A stretch of DNA of 64,000 bases. It comes from Rhynchosporium graminicola. Its lineage: Eukaryota; Ascomycota; Leotiomycetes; Helotiales; Ploettnerulaceae. The first letter of the stretch is position 1; every line of letters begins with the position of its first letter. Below, piece by piece: positions 44,613-56,544 of this stretch. The notes beneath the pieces are model-generated. The model saw only the letters and a program-made list of their open reading frames with translations, was not told where the DNA came from and searched no databases. The DNA is taken from the NCBI GenBank assembly GCA_900074885.1, contig FJUW01000009.1, positions 1 to 64,000 of the forward strand, in the 5' to 3' direction. The position numbers and the translations under genes were made by a program.

Positions 44613-47600
44613 ATGGCTCTCTCCGTCCGTTTCGCAAGCCGAACAAGTTCCCTCTTCCGCCAGGTTGGGGCTACATCCTCAAGTCCATGCAGGACTTTTA
44701 CTACTCGAACTTCTTCTCGATTTCTCGCTGCTAGAAGCCCAGCATCAGCTCGCAAGAGTACCGGCTATGTTCGACTTTTCTCGAGCTCTTGTCTCCGCCC
44801 AAACCAGACCCAGACCGCCCCGAACGCCAAAGCATACTTGGAGAGCGGAGTTGTAAAGGTTGCTGCAAATCCGGTTAATGTCAAGAAAGTCTTGGTAATT
44901 GGTAGTGGAGGATTGAGCATTGGACAAGCAGGAGAATTCGATTATTCAGGTTTGTTTACCAAGTTCGCCCTTGACTGAAATGAGTCACTTCAACGTGAAT
45001 CGGTGTTGGATTTTCTCTTCCCAATTTATGCCCTCAAAGTCAAGCAAGAGCACGAGAACACACAGACTAACATTTTTCCCGCAGGTTCCCAAGCTCTGAA
45101 GGCTTTGAAAGAAGCTGGTGTGGCTTCCGTCCTTATCAACCCAAACATCGCTACCATCCAGACCGCTCACGTCCTCACAGACGAGGTTTACTATCTACCA
45201 GTCACCCCAGAATATGTCACATACGTTATCGAGCGGGAGAGGCCGGATGGCGTTTTCCTCACATTTGGCGGTCAAACTGCTCTTAATTTGGGCGTGCAAA
45301 TGGAGCGTATGGGAATCTTTGAGCGTTATGGTGTGAAGGTTTTGGGAACCCCCATCAAGACTCTCGAGACCAGTGAAGACCGAGATCTCTTTACTAAGGC
45401 TCTTGGAGAAATCAACATTCCAGTCGCTCAGTCAATTGCTGTCAGCACTGTCGATGATGCTCTGGCTGCTGCTAAGGAAATTGGATACCCAATTATCGTC
45501 CGAGCTGCTTACGCTCTTGGAGGACTTGGTTCCGGCTTTGCCAACAATGAGGAAGAGCTGCGCAACATGTCCGCCAGATCTTTGACTCTATCGCCCCAAA
45601 TTCTGGTGGAGAAGTCCCTCAAGGGATGGAAAGAACTCGAGTATGAAGTTGTTCGTGATGCAAGCAACAACTGTATCACTGTTTGCAACATGGAGAACTT
45701 TGATCCTCTTGGTACTCACACAGGTGACTCGATTGTTGTAGCTCCTAGTCAAACTTTGAGTGACGAGGAATATCACATGCTTCGTTCGGCTGCCATTAAG
45801 ATCGTCCGTCACTTGGGCGTCGTAGGTGAGTGTAACGTTCAGTACGCCTTAGCCCCAGATGGACTTGACTACCGTGTCATCGAAGTCAACGCTCGTCTCT
45901 CTCGTTCGTCTGCTCTTGCTTCTAAAGCCACTGGATATCCTCTCGCGTACACCGCTGCCAAGATTGGTCTCGGACACACTCTCCCAGAACTGCCTAATGC
46001 CGTCACCAAGACCACTACCGCAAACTTCGAGCCTTCCTTGGACTACGTTGTAACCAAGATCCCACGTTGGGATCTGGCCAAGTTCCAGCATGTTAGGCGT
46101 GATATTGGAAGTGCCATGAAGTCTGTCGGAGAGGTCATGGCTATCGGACGAACCTTTGAAGAGTCTATCCAGAAGGCCATTCGCCAAGTTGACCCTCGAT
46201 ATGTTGGTTTCCAGGGTGACAAGTTCGACGATTTGGATTACGAGCTGGCGAATCCCACTGATCGTCGATGGTTGGCTGTTGGCCAAGCTATGCTCCACGA
46301 AGGCTATACCGTTGATCGGATCCATGACTTGAGCAAGATCGATAAGTGGTTCTTGTACAAGCTTATGAACATCGTCGAGTGCACTCATGAGCTTGAGGAC
46401 ATCGGAAGCCTGTTTGGCGTCAACAAAGAGCTCATGACGAAGGCAAAGAAAATGGGGTTCAGTGATCGTCAGATCGCAAACGCTGTTGGTAGCACCGAGG
46501 ATGAAGTTCGTACCCGCCGAAAGAACTTTGGCATTACTCCTTTCGTCAAGAGAATTGATACTCTCGCTGCCGAGTTCCCAGCTTCGACTAACGTGAGCCC
46601 CTTTTTCTCTGTCCTCAACGCCAAGAATCATACTAAATGTTGCAGTACCTTTACACTACCTACAATGCTTCTACTCATGATGTTACATTTGAAGACCGTG
46701 GAAGTAAGTGCCTGAGCGAGAAGTCTGAAATGTCAACAAACCATATACTAACATTGAACCTAGCCATTGTTCTTGGATCGGGAGTCTACAGAATCGGTTC
46801 CAGTGTTGAGTTTGATTGGTGCAGTACTTCCTGTGTCCTTGCTTTGAGAGACATGGGCAAGAAGACCGTACGTGACTATCCTCTCTTGACAACTCTCGGG
46901 TCCCAGGACCAGGATTGCCCCCTTTATCCCCATCAGACATTAATAAGCTTCAAATCTAATCTCAACATCAGGTCATGATCAACTATAACCCCGAAACATA
47001 TTCCACTGATTTTGATACCGCCGACAAACTGTACTTCGAGGAACTCAGCTATGAGCGGTAAGCAATGTCTCGAACACCCTTCACAACTTTGACTAATTCC
47101 ATTGAAAAAGAGTCTTAGATATTTATGAAGCTGAACATGCAAACGGTGTGGTCGTCTCTGTAGGAGGTCAACTTCCTCAAAATATTGCTCTCCGCTTGCA
47201 AGAGACTGGTGGCGGTACGTAGTTACTCCTACCTTCAAAAGGATATGCCGGAAATTGTGCAGATGTCATATGAAAGCTCCAGCACTCTAACAGCACTATG
47301 CTGACTTTTCTACTTATTTAGCAAAGATCCTAGGCACAAACCCTGTTGATATCGACAAGGCCGAGGACAGACAAAAGTTCTCCGAGATTCTCGATTCCAT
47401 CGGTCTAGATCAACCCGCCTGGAAGGAGTTAACTTCTGTCGCGGAAGCTGAGGCTTTCGCAGACTCTGTCGGATATCCAGTACTCGTCCGTCCCAGTTAT
47501 GTTTTGTCTGGAGCCGCCATGACCGTCATATACAGCAAAGACGATCTCAAGGAAAAGCTGGAGGCTGCGAGCAATGTCTCTCCTGATCATCCAGTCGTCA

Positions 47601-48814
47601 TCACCAAGTTCATTGAAAACAGCGAGGAAATCGACTGTGATAGCGTAGCTTACAAGGGCAAGCTCCTTGTTCAGTGAGTAGTCTGAGATAAATTTCTTGA
47701 CTGTCGTGCTAACTCATTCAAGTGCCGTGTCTGAGCATGTTGAACAGGCTGGCGTCCATTCAGGAGATGCAACTCTCATCCTGCCACCTGCTAACATCGA
47801 TCAAACTACAATGGATCGTGTCAAGGAGATCGCTATTAAGGTTGCCAAAGCAGTATGTTTCTGCCCTCGAATCCTCTGTGATCTGAGATCATCCTCTACG
47901 CTGCTCCCTTTCACGTGCTAATTTCTTTCTAGTTTTCAATCTCTGGACCTTTCAACATGCAAATCATCAAGGTTGCTGATCCCAACGGAGGTCTTCCTCA
48001 AATGAAGGTGATCGAGTGTAACTTGCGTGCCTCCCGCTCATTCCCTTTTGTGAGCAAAGTCCTCGGTCTGAACTTCATCGAAACTGCAACGAAGGCTCTC
48101 GTCTCAACGAACGTTCCCGAGCCAGTCGATCTCATGGCTATCAAGCGTGACTACGTCGCGACCAAGGTACCCCAATTCTCATGGACTCGTCTTGCTGGAG
48201 CCGACCCCTTCCTTGGTGTCGAAATGTCTAGCACCGGTGAAATTGCCTGCTTCGGAAAGGATCTCGTCGAAGCCTACTGGGCATCTCTCCAATCCACCAT
48301 GAATTTCCGCATGCCAGAGCCCGGAGAGGGTCTCCTCTTCGGTGGTGACGTCTCGAAGGCCTATCTCGCTGCCATCGTCGACTATCTCTCCCCTCTCGGC
48401 TACAAATTTTACGCTGCCGAGAAGGAGGTTAAGATATTCCTCGAGTCAACCGCCAAGAACAATATCAAGGTCGAGGTTATCGAGTTCCCAACCGACGATA
48501 AGCGAGCTCTTCGTGAAGTCTTCCAGAAGTACGACATCCGTGGTGTATTCAACTTGGCTAAGGCACGAGGCAAGACTGTCCTTGATGTCGACTACGTGAT
48601 GCGTCGCAATGCCGTTGACTTTGGTGTACCACTCTTCATGGAACCCAAGGTAAGCTCCCAATTTCCTTTGCTTTTTTATGTATCACCTGCTAATATCAAC
48701 CACCAGACCGCTGAGCTCTTCGCCCGCTGCATGAGCGAGAAGCTTCCTCGCAAGGAGGGCATTCCTGGCGAAGTTCGCCGATGGTCTGACTTCATCGGCG
48801 GCAAGCCTCTGTAA
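44613..48814 (+). CDS. CPA2: Arginine-specific carbamoyl-phosphate synthase, large chain, mitochondrial
   Basis: Ten exons: 44613-44949, 45085-46592, 46646-46703, 46764-46867, 46972-47057, 47111-47214, 47322-47673, 47723-47852, 47933-48649 and 48707-48814. Phases agree and the sum is 1167 residues, the usual length. The first 60 or so residues are rich in Arg, Ser and Thr with few acids, a mitochondrial presequence. [25 protein letters not shown] (about 91) starts the carboxyphosphate half, and [15 protein letters not shown] starts the carbamoyl-phosphate half. Each half has an ATP-grasp fold. The C-terminal ~150 residues are the MGS-like domain. There is no fused glutaminase, so a separate small subunit (CPA1/arg-2 type) must supply ammonia. 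It makes carbamoyl phosphate for the arginine pathway. Intron 1 is unusually long at 135 bases. Known as arg-3 in Neurospora. Confidence 0.95.
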
Positions 48815-50579
48815 GTAATGTACGAGTAGCGGTCATTGCTTTCGGGGCGTTCTTTACCGGTATAGCTTTTCGTACGAGAAACTTTACAATAAACAAAATA
48901 GGTAGATATCCAAGATGATGGGGGTGCGAAGTATGTTGCCTTGTGGAAGATGGTTGGAGGTGTTTGAAAAATAGTACAAATTCAAAAGTGCTTTATGTCC
49001 CTCATACTCCTTCTATCTTCATGCTTCACAATGAACTTACTCACCCCTAACAAGGCTGAATCCTTAGAGCACGGAAGACCGATCGTAACAGGCGAGTAGG
49101 TGAACATAACAAAACAAGCCTTGGTCAGCCCACATCTGTTCTCTCCTGCCAATTGCATCCACAAGTACAATCCCGTCATCGATACCCTTAAATTAGGCAC
49201 TTGCTCCCTTCTACTTGGAAAGAACATATTCTTCATGTCACAACATACAAATATCCCCGGAGCAAATAAATATCAACGTCGCACGACCCGAATATCGAAA
49301 CGGCTTCTATTTTCACCCAATAGCGAGCGCGATTTATTTGTCTATCTATCTATCTATCTAACAGCTAGTCCCAAAGACCCTCCCTCACTCACTCACTCAC
49401 TCACTCAATAGGTAAAGACATTCATTACATTATAAGCGTTTGCAATACGAAGACACAGAATATCCAACAAACTTGATCTCCTCAATCTCGACGTCATCGA
49501 ATCACGAAGTCCAATCCAGGAGGAGACTCAGCTTGGTAGAGTTGACCCGATAAATCACGTCGTTTCCTTAATAGAGCAGCGCCATTCTTTCTCCACCATC
49601 ACGTCAAGGAGAAGTCAAAAACTTCGCAGCACACCGTCATCATCCTTCCTTGACTTGACTTGACGCGCGTCAAGTCTGGTCTGGTCAATGCTTGGATCTC
49701 TTGTGATCAACGAAACCGATAGCTAGGTAGGCAGGCGTTTTCGCAGCCATCTCTACCGCAGAAGCGAGGGAAAGCTACATACTATACCATAAGAAGGATA
49801 AATTTAGGTGGGCAGTCGAGAAGCATCGTTTCTGCTTTCGCCATGTCGTTTTATTTTATTTGGGTGGTGTGCGGATTACAGATACTTGATAGGTTTCTTT
49901 CACGGCTGGTGGAATTGGTAGGGAGTGCTTACTTACGCCCGTGCTTGAATGTAGTTTGGAGGGATAGATGGATTTATGGATGATGGAGGAACGATGGTTG
50001 GGATTGGTTACGTCCTTGTGTTGCTTGAGGGGATGGGTTGAGAAAATATACCTAGGTTGTGAATCATATTATTGTGAGGCTACTTTGCGGACGGAAGGGC
50101 TTTATCTACCCTGGGTATTGTTGTTTCGTTTAAATCTTGATTGAATTGAGGACATGCAAAACGTCATTAGCCTCTTTAAGGCTGGGGAGAACTGGGATGG
50201 GGAAGCAGAGAGAGCGATATCTGTTCATTTATGACTGGATCAGATTACGTGAAGCTGAAGTTTTTTTTACGTGCACTTGTTGTCACTATATAGTCAAAGA
50301 TTCATTAACATTCAATTGTCGTGGCCAGCGAGAAGACTGGGCTTATCATGCATGCACCTCGCAATGCTCGTCCTTCGCTCATTCGAAATCGCCCTTTTCT
50401 ACGCCCAGAAATGCACTTCGTAATAGCTAGCCATCCCATTGCACCCAAGGTATCTTAGAAACGGTAAACCCTCAAACCCCCTCTCGAATATCTCTCCAAA
50501 TCCTCCACTCCCACCCCTCGAGAGATCAAATTTCCTATATCCATGGGAGGATCCAGCTAGTGTAGCGCAGTGCTTGCAC
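48815..50579. other. 1.8-kb intergenic region with microsatellites
   Basis: CPA2 and NPL4 are convergent here, yet 1.8 kb separates their stops, long for a convergent pair. It holds a TCTA repeat (about 49340-49362), a CTCA repeat (about 49380-49407), a 20-base perfect palindrome at 49657-49676 and a CTAGGTAGG motif at 49722. No coding frame above about 100 residues is seen and none is convincing. Confidence 0.55.
49657..49676. repeat. 20-base perfect palindrome
   Basis: The sequence GACTTGACGC followed by its exact reverse complement GCGTCAAGTC. It is preceded by another TGACT unit, so it may have grown from a small tandem repeat. Confidence 0.8.
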
Positions 50580-52648
50580 TTAATCTAGCCTTACCCCGCC
50601 AACCCTCTTAGCAAGACGCTCGCTTAAGGAATCACCGTCATCTGGGGATGGTCTTTTGGAAGGTCTCTCACCAATCGATGCCAAAATAGCAACCAGCGTT
50701 GCCCACCCAGGTGTTGACAGTAGCTGAAATCCCTCCGCTGGATCATGTTGGGTAGCAACGCGACATAAGAGAGCTTGCTCGTCCTACATATGGTCAGTAA
50801 GCGTGGTAGAATTTGAGATCTAAAAAACCTACCTTGTCCATCGTCGCGAGGTTAGAGTCGAGGTACAAGAGAAGATGGAAATCCGATATGGCACGAAGTG
50901 CCTGTTCAGGCTTGACTTGACCATTTTTATCTATTCCTAGCCGCTGGGCAACGGTCTTGTGCTCTTGCTCTTGGCCCAAAGCAAGACGGTTCTCGATGGT
51001 GAAGCCAGCGGGAGCAATAAAAGCAGGCTTAGGATCGTCAGGAAAGCCATGCGTCAATGTGACAAGGAGATATTCGACGGGGAAGGATGGTTTGGCATTT
51101 TCTTGCACCTGTGCTCCGTACTCGTTGATTTTTCTATAGAACACTTCGGGGATGTACCGTGTACGACTCGTGGTACCATCTTCTTCCTCTTCGCTTTGCA
51201 CGAGCATGACTGTAGGGTCTGCCGAAGGTTCAACGATGTTGGCTCGAACCATCTCCACCGCTGAGTTGGACACCTGGTAGGCTGAGATCGCGATTTGTCC
51301 CTTTTCGTCGCCAGAAACTACACATGTGACAAAGTTAGATCCAAATCTACCAGTGTCGCTCCATTTGGTGGGCTTTGGATTTTGTGATTGGAGACGAGCG
51401 GCGAATACAATTTCCAAGGAAGATAGATAGTAAGAATCAATATGTCTCTTGCAAATGACGGTTCCATCACCTGCACCAGCGTCCAGGAGATCAGTCCAGA
51501 TAACTCCGACCTTCTGCAATCCGCATAGTCTAGCCATCGCATCGACTTTTTGCTCATCAGGCCACTCAAGTAATGTAACACCATCAAGTTCATTGGCTTG
51601 CGGAGGCTCATAGATGGCCTCGACAACAGCCTTTATGCCCAGCGGGACCTCTGTGTACTCCGTGTATCTTCCATACATGTATCCAACACGTTGAGAACCG
51701 GACTGCCGCCAGAAGTTCAGCAGATTCTCAATGAGGCCGGGACTTGCAAACTCGACATGATCTACCATTCGAAAGGGTTGTGGTTGGAGGGTGATGGCGC
51801 TTGGCTGACATTTCGTACAAATTCCTTCTGGCCATTGCGGATGTCCCGATGGGCAATCAGGCTTGACCCGATAGTATGGCTCGGTGAGCGGTGGCATGAA
51901 TGAGGTTCCTGACTCAGGTTTATTGGTGGCTGAGTTGATCTTCCGCAGATATGAATGGAACGAAAGGTTTTTGATCTTCTTTTCCGCCAGGTATTCAGCA
52001 TTGAATGGCTCCATCGGCATACAATAGTCGCACATTCCCTTCTCTCCATGTCTGCACATCTTCACGTCCCGCTTTCGAGGAATTTTACCACTTTGCTTGT
52101 CCAGTCTATTGTCCACAGCTGACTGTATTACTGACTCCCAAGGGTTCTTGATCTTCTCGGAAGGCGAAGTTACTGGTAGTGGATCGATAGGCATCTCGTT
52201 GGTGGGTAAGACGATATGTCCATTGAGGCGGTTCGTAGAGGATATGATGGTTGTGGCAGAGGAAGGAGTTGTGGCGCCGTCGGAATCCCCATGTAAAATC
52301 TCACTGTTATTCTTGTAGCTGATAAACACCAGGTCACCATGGCTGGGAAAGAGAGTTAGAAATCGCAATTTGAAGGAGCAAACATGACAAACCTCAGTCC
52401 AATCTGCGAGACCTTGTGTCTGGTAATGTCTTTCAGCAACTTGCTGTCTCCTCCTGAAGGCTGGTTCGAGAGACTTAATGTATTGAAGTCTACTGTTGAG
52501 GGCAGAACCTCTACCAGCTAAGATATGTCAACAAATGATCGGCTCAGCACATGATGCTTCTTACCTTGTTCCCAAGCTTTGCAAATGTGTCTGTAGGTTC
52601 AACAGAAATGCGATACATCCCATCGGGGCCCCGAAATCTGAGAAGCAT
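50580..52648 (-). CDS. NPL4: Npl4, Cdc48/p97 ubiquitin cofactor
   Basis: Four exons on minus, 52648-52565, 52517-52393, 52342-50833 and 50783-50580, encode 640 residues in phase. Exon 1 starts [18 protein letters not shown], the ubiquitin-like N-terminal domain. The zf-Npl4 region has [12 protein letters not shown] from residue 166 and a second pair in CPSGHP...GICTKC. The Npl4 MPN-type domain follows ([37 protein letters not shown]) and lacks the metal-binding residues of active proteases, as in the family. The C-terminal block reads [22 protein letters not shown]. Npl4 with Ufd1 recruits Cdc48 to ubiquitylated substrates, including those pulled from the ER. A 49-base intron before the last exon explains an apparent early stop. 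Very secure. Confidence 0.95.
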
Positions 52649-53383
52649 CTTGGATATCTTGTGGTTGGGGGTTGGTGAGTTGGAGGTCAAATCGATGTTG
52701 CGGGCAAAGGAGTTCGAAATGGATTGCGAACGACTGGGTTAAGAAAGACAGCGTGGTTCGGGAATGGAGAAAAACCAGTTGTGAAGGATGCAAGATTAGA
52801 GGAAGAGGCAAACAATATTGAACGATTTGGAAGCGAAATCCACAGAAAGCTGCAGACACATTCACTGATCCGAGTCGACAATAAACGCGACAAAGTGACC
52901 TCGAGCTCCTCCAAGCGGCGTCATAATGAAGTGCCGCCTAGTCTAGCCCACCATAGCACGTGCTCGGAGGCAATACATGTAGGTGTCCGAACAGCTAGAT
53001 ACCTACTTTGTTAACGCTCTATAAAGCCATTTGCTCATCTACCATCATCTCTACTCAATGGGATCGGTAACTAGAGGTTTACTTAACGGTTTATTTTTTG
53101 TCTTGCTGACTCAATTTCATATCAATGCAAATGGAACATTACCATTTGACGTTTTCTTAATATTACACTATCTACACGCAATCATTGTTTCAAATTATGA
53201 TAAGACTTATCTCAAAAGAAGACACGACCAAAACGCAAATAAAAGTTTCCCAGCATCTATGCCACCGTAATGCAGGAAAGTCGTCGTTCCATGTTCTTCC
53301 TGAGACTCATTCCATTCCAGTTTTCCCACCCCGATTTCCCTCCCCCAATTTGTCACCCCCTATACCATATTACGTTACATACT
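52649..53383. other. Intergenic upstream of NPL4
   Basis: 735 bases. NPL4 promoter and the 3' flank of the hydrolase-fold gene. Frames at 52724-53014 and 53031-53270 are not convincing. Confidence 0.55.
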
Positions 53384-55050
53384 TCAAGCATTAACCAACT
53401 CCTTCAGTCTCTTCTCGATGGTTTCTCGTCCCTCGTATGTCCTCCATACCTCTGATGGAGCCTTGCTGACAATATCCCAGCTGATGAGCTTCTTGGTCAA
53501 GTGGCTCAAATCCTCTTGCTTCTTGCCCCATGCACGATCCCTCTTCATCTCAATTCCGGAACTGATGAGAGCCAATGGAGTCTTCTCGAGCTGGATATGT
53601 CTGGCGCTGCTAACCTCATTCTTGGTCAAAGAGTCAGCGACAAGAGACTCTTGGAGCTTGGCCTTGATAAATTTTCCGTTTTGGTAAGCAGAACGTCCAT
53701 AAACACGGTCCTCGCGAGTGCGACCCTTGAATATTGCTGCGGGAGTGCGGTCCAAGCCAAGTGGTGAGATAATACCCCAAGCCCAGAGAAGGAACCCACG
53801 GCTAGGATTTCCGATTCTGTAAAGCAGATCTTCGTGCAGAGGATCAACCATGAGAAGTCCCTTGATAGCAGTGCCGTGTCTGGAAGAGAAGATTCGGCTG
53901 TAGATGCTTCCAACTCCGGCGCTTGCAAGGACCCACGGTCCGTCCTCACCTGCGCGGGCAAGAGCCTCCGATAGAACATCGGCTGCCATGCCAGCGGAGA
54001 ATGGAGATGGAGCATTGTCAGACCATCCGAAACCTGGTCTGTCGGAATAGCAGTATCGAGAAATGCTTCCGTTGGCAAGAGCATTCTCTGCGACAACCAT
54101 CATTCCGCTTTCAAATGGTCCATCGCCAGACTCGAAAAGCACAGTTGGAAGGATCTTTCCAGATTTGCCGGTGGTGTTTGTGCTACCCTCGCAGAAGATG
54201 TGGATTTGGTATTTGTCACCATCGACATAATAGCGGTTTCCTGGAGGGGCAAGAGAAGCATCACGCGAGCGCAGGATGAGTGTGGCAGTCATCAGAACCG
54301 CAACTACAGCCATGACGATCAAGATAATTGTGGAGATCAAGACGGAAGTCCATTCTCCCAAAGTGCGTCGAGACTCGGCGCGGCCAGTGAGACGCTCCTC
54401 CTCTTCGCGCTTACCCCATGCAACAATGCGATCTGTAATGACAGTCCAGACAGCAATGACAAGGGCCCAGATAACGCTTGCAATGCCAACCCAGCCTTCC
54501 TCAACCCGAAGCCTGGGGACAGCGACGATTAGAATCGAGTCGAGTAGCAAGACGACTGCGACTACCAAGCATGAAACCTGGGCAGCCTTGGATGGCGAAG
54601 AGAAGAACATAAGCCCCAGCAGAAGAAGTCCAAGTGTCAGAGTGGTGTAGGAGAAGTCGAAGAAACCGGATCCACGGTTGTGCAGTCCTGGTGGGCTGAC
54701 GAAGATGGATACCAGCAGCAAAACCCACCAGAGGAAAGTGATGATGCTGAACAGAACGGTGAAGTAACGGAGGAATCGGACACTCCAGAGATTGTATGGA
54801 GAGACCTGGATCAGAAGTCAGTAAGGAAGACTGCCGAATTGTATCGGTCGCTTGTCAACACCGAGAGTCTTGGGAGAACACTTACAGCGGGGTCGTCGGG
54901 ACTCAAATATCCCTGAGAAGGAGGTGGAAGCAGACGAGTTCTCTCATCGGCTGCTTCAAGAGAAGCGCGGGGCACCACTACATGCGTGGCGGACTCTCCA
55001 TTCTGCGAGATCGCCTCGTCGTCGTTGGGTTTGTTTCCCCAGATAGCCAT
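53384..55050 (-). CDS. Membrane-anchored alpha/beta-hydrolase-fold protein, probably inactive
   Basis: Two exons on minus, 55050-54886 and 54805-53384, encode 528 residues. The soluble N-terminus is about 60 residues. Five hydrophobic spans follow at about 66-90, 108-125, 130-151, 160-180 and 209-232. The C-terminal 290 residues look like an alpha/beta hydrolase: VLFESGDGPFESG (oxyanion-side strand), YCYSDRPGFGWSD, then WVLASAGVGSIYSRIFSSRHG where a nucleophile elbow (GHSxGG) is expected, and LLMVDPLHEDLL. At the nucleophile position (about 352) there is glycine instead of serine, so hydrolase activity is doubtful. It resembles the fungal proteins annotated as mitochondrial integral membrane proteins, though location is not proven by the sequence. 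The 80-base intron starts GTAAGT. Name and function are unknown. Confidence 0.85.
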
Positions 55051-56544
55051 GTCAGTGGTGACGTTCAGCTAACAAAGAGATCGGGCGGGTTCTGGAGCTT
55101 ATTAAAGAGGATGTGTATCAGTGCGATCAACGCGGGAGGTGGTGTTGTGTTTTGATGTATAGGAAGGAGAGGAAGGAGAGGAAGGAGAGGAAGGAGAGGT
55201 GGAGAAGAGGCAACTCAGACTGCCGGGTCAGTCGTGTTGTAGTAGTAGCCGTTGTCGTCGTAGTGAGCTGGAAAGCAGGATTCCTTGAGCAGGTCTATGA
55301 CTATGCGTCGAAAGTCGAGATGGCTGGGTTACCTAGTCTAGGTACCTAGGTAGATGAGATAGCGGAGCGGAGCTATCTGCGGTGGATGGCGAAGAACTAG
55401 AAGTCGAAGCTAGGTAGGGAAGTAGGCAGCTAGGTAGAGCTAAAAACACGGGTCATCGAGGTTAGTTGCTGGGCAGGCCAATTCAACCAATCAGAGTCGA
55501 CTTCAATCTTGTTAAACTACCTACGAGAAAGTCCAGAGCAGCTACCTACTAAGTAGATAGCGGGCAGTGTTACCCAAGTGTCCAGTTGGAAGCTCGGATA
55601 TTGAATGGTAGCGGTACTGAACATTTCAAGGTAAGAGGAGTGAGTTTACGAGGAGGGGTCGAATATCAAATGCATGCATGGATGGATGAATGCATGGGGA
55701 TGCTGGTAATGCGATGACATCACTTTTACGCCTCATGTTCTGGGCTGGGCTGGGCTGGCTGGGTTGCTTGCTTGCTTGCTTGCACAACGGGAAATCCCCA
55801 TTGAATGAATGCATGAATGAATGAATGGGGCTTGGCGTGCATGTGATGAAGTTAATACAGTCAGTCAGTATAAAGTCTAGGTACAAGAACTCCATGCAGG
55901 TTTATTATATATAGATGAGATAGAGATTGAGGATGAGGATACACAACATCCATCTGTTAAGCCAGGAAGTGCAAGTACTGCTGCTTTACATTCATTCCGA
56001 TGTTGAATGCCATGGATGCAGGTCAGAATCACGCGTGGATGGGAATGAATGATCTGCACTTAGCAACATGCTAAATCAAAAGCCAAATTCCAATCCCAGG
56101 AGTCAGGGAGCAGATCCTCAATACGATCGATGATGGCTTCTCGGCTGGGCTGGCCTGGCCTGGAGTGGAGGGAGGATGGGAAGGAAAAGAAGCCCTCCCC
56201 GCAGTCCCTAGACCCCGGTCCCTCACTTCACGCCGAAGATCCCTGTGCTATACTGTACTTGTACTGTACGGAGGTCTCGTACTGTATGTACTGTACTGTA
56301 GGTGTACCTTTATCTCTTATCGATCAGACTGAACCCCTCCCCCACTTTTAAGCGACCCAGGACAGGAGTGGGAAAGATGAGAGCGATTCGAAGGACAGCT
56401 CTTTGTTGACTTCAACTTGTTTTTGAAGCAATCCACCGTCTGCGCGCTTCGTTTGAATTTTTGCCAATGTCGCCACATTGCAATAATCTATAAAACAATG
56501 TTCTCACTTTGAGAAAGCACAGGAACTACACGGAAACATTCACG
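55051..56544. promoter_or_regulatory. 1.5-kb divergent promoter region rich in simple repeats
   Basis: Between the hydrolase-fold gene and PPE1 lie a GGAAGGAGA array (about 55162-55199), TAGGTACC motifs at 55329-55353, 55408-55440 and 55516-55560, CTGGG and TTGC runs (about 55741-55782), AATG runs (about 55800-55830) and a cluster of TACTGTA/TACAGTA words at about 56250-56300. Two tiny upstream frames precede PPE1, at 56467-56493 and 56498-56512. No gene is seen. Confidence 0.55.
55162..55199 (+). repeat. GGAAGGAGA minisatellite
   Basis: Four consecutive 9-base units, all purine on this strand, about 110-150 bases upstream of the hydrolase-fold gene start. Confidence 0.8.

Noticed and set aside
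45849..46631. 260-residue open frame antisense to CPA2
   Set aside because: It mirrors the codon pattern of the strong CPA2 frame and has no domain of its own.
49340..49407. CRISPR-like spaced repeats
   Set aside because: These are simple TCTA and CTCA tandem repeats with no spacers, in a eukaryotic genome.
56509..56544. Upstream extension of PPE1 to 56509
   Set aside because: The codon there is TTG. The first in-frame ATG is at 56545.
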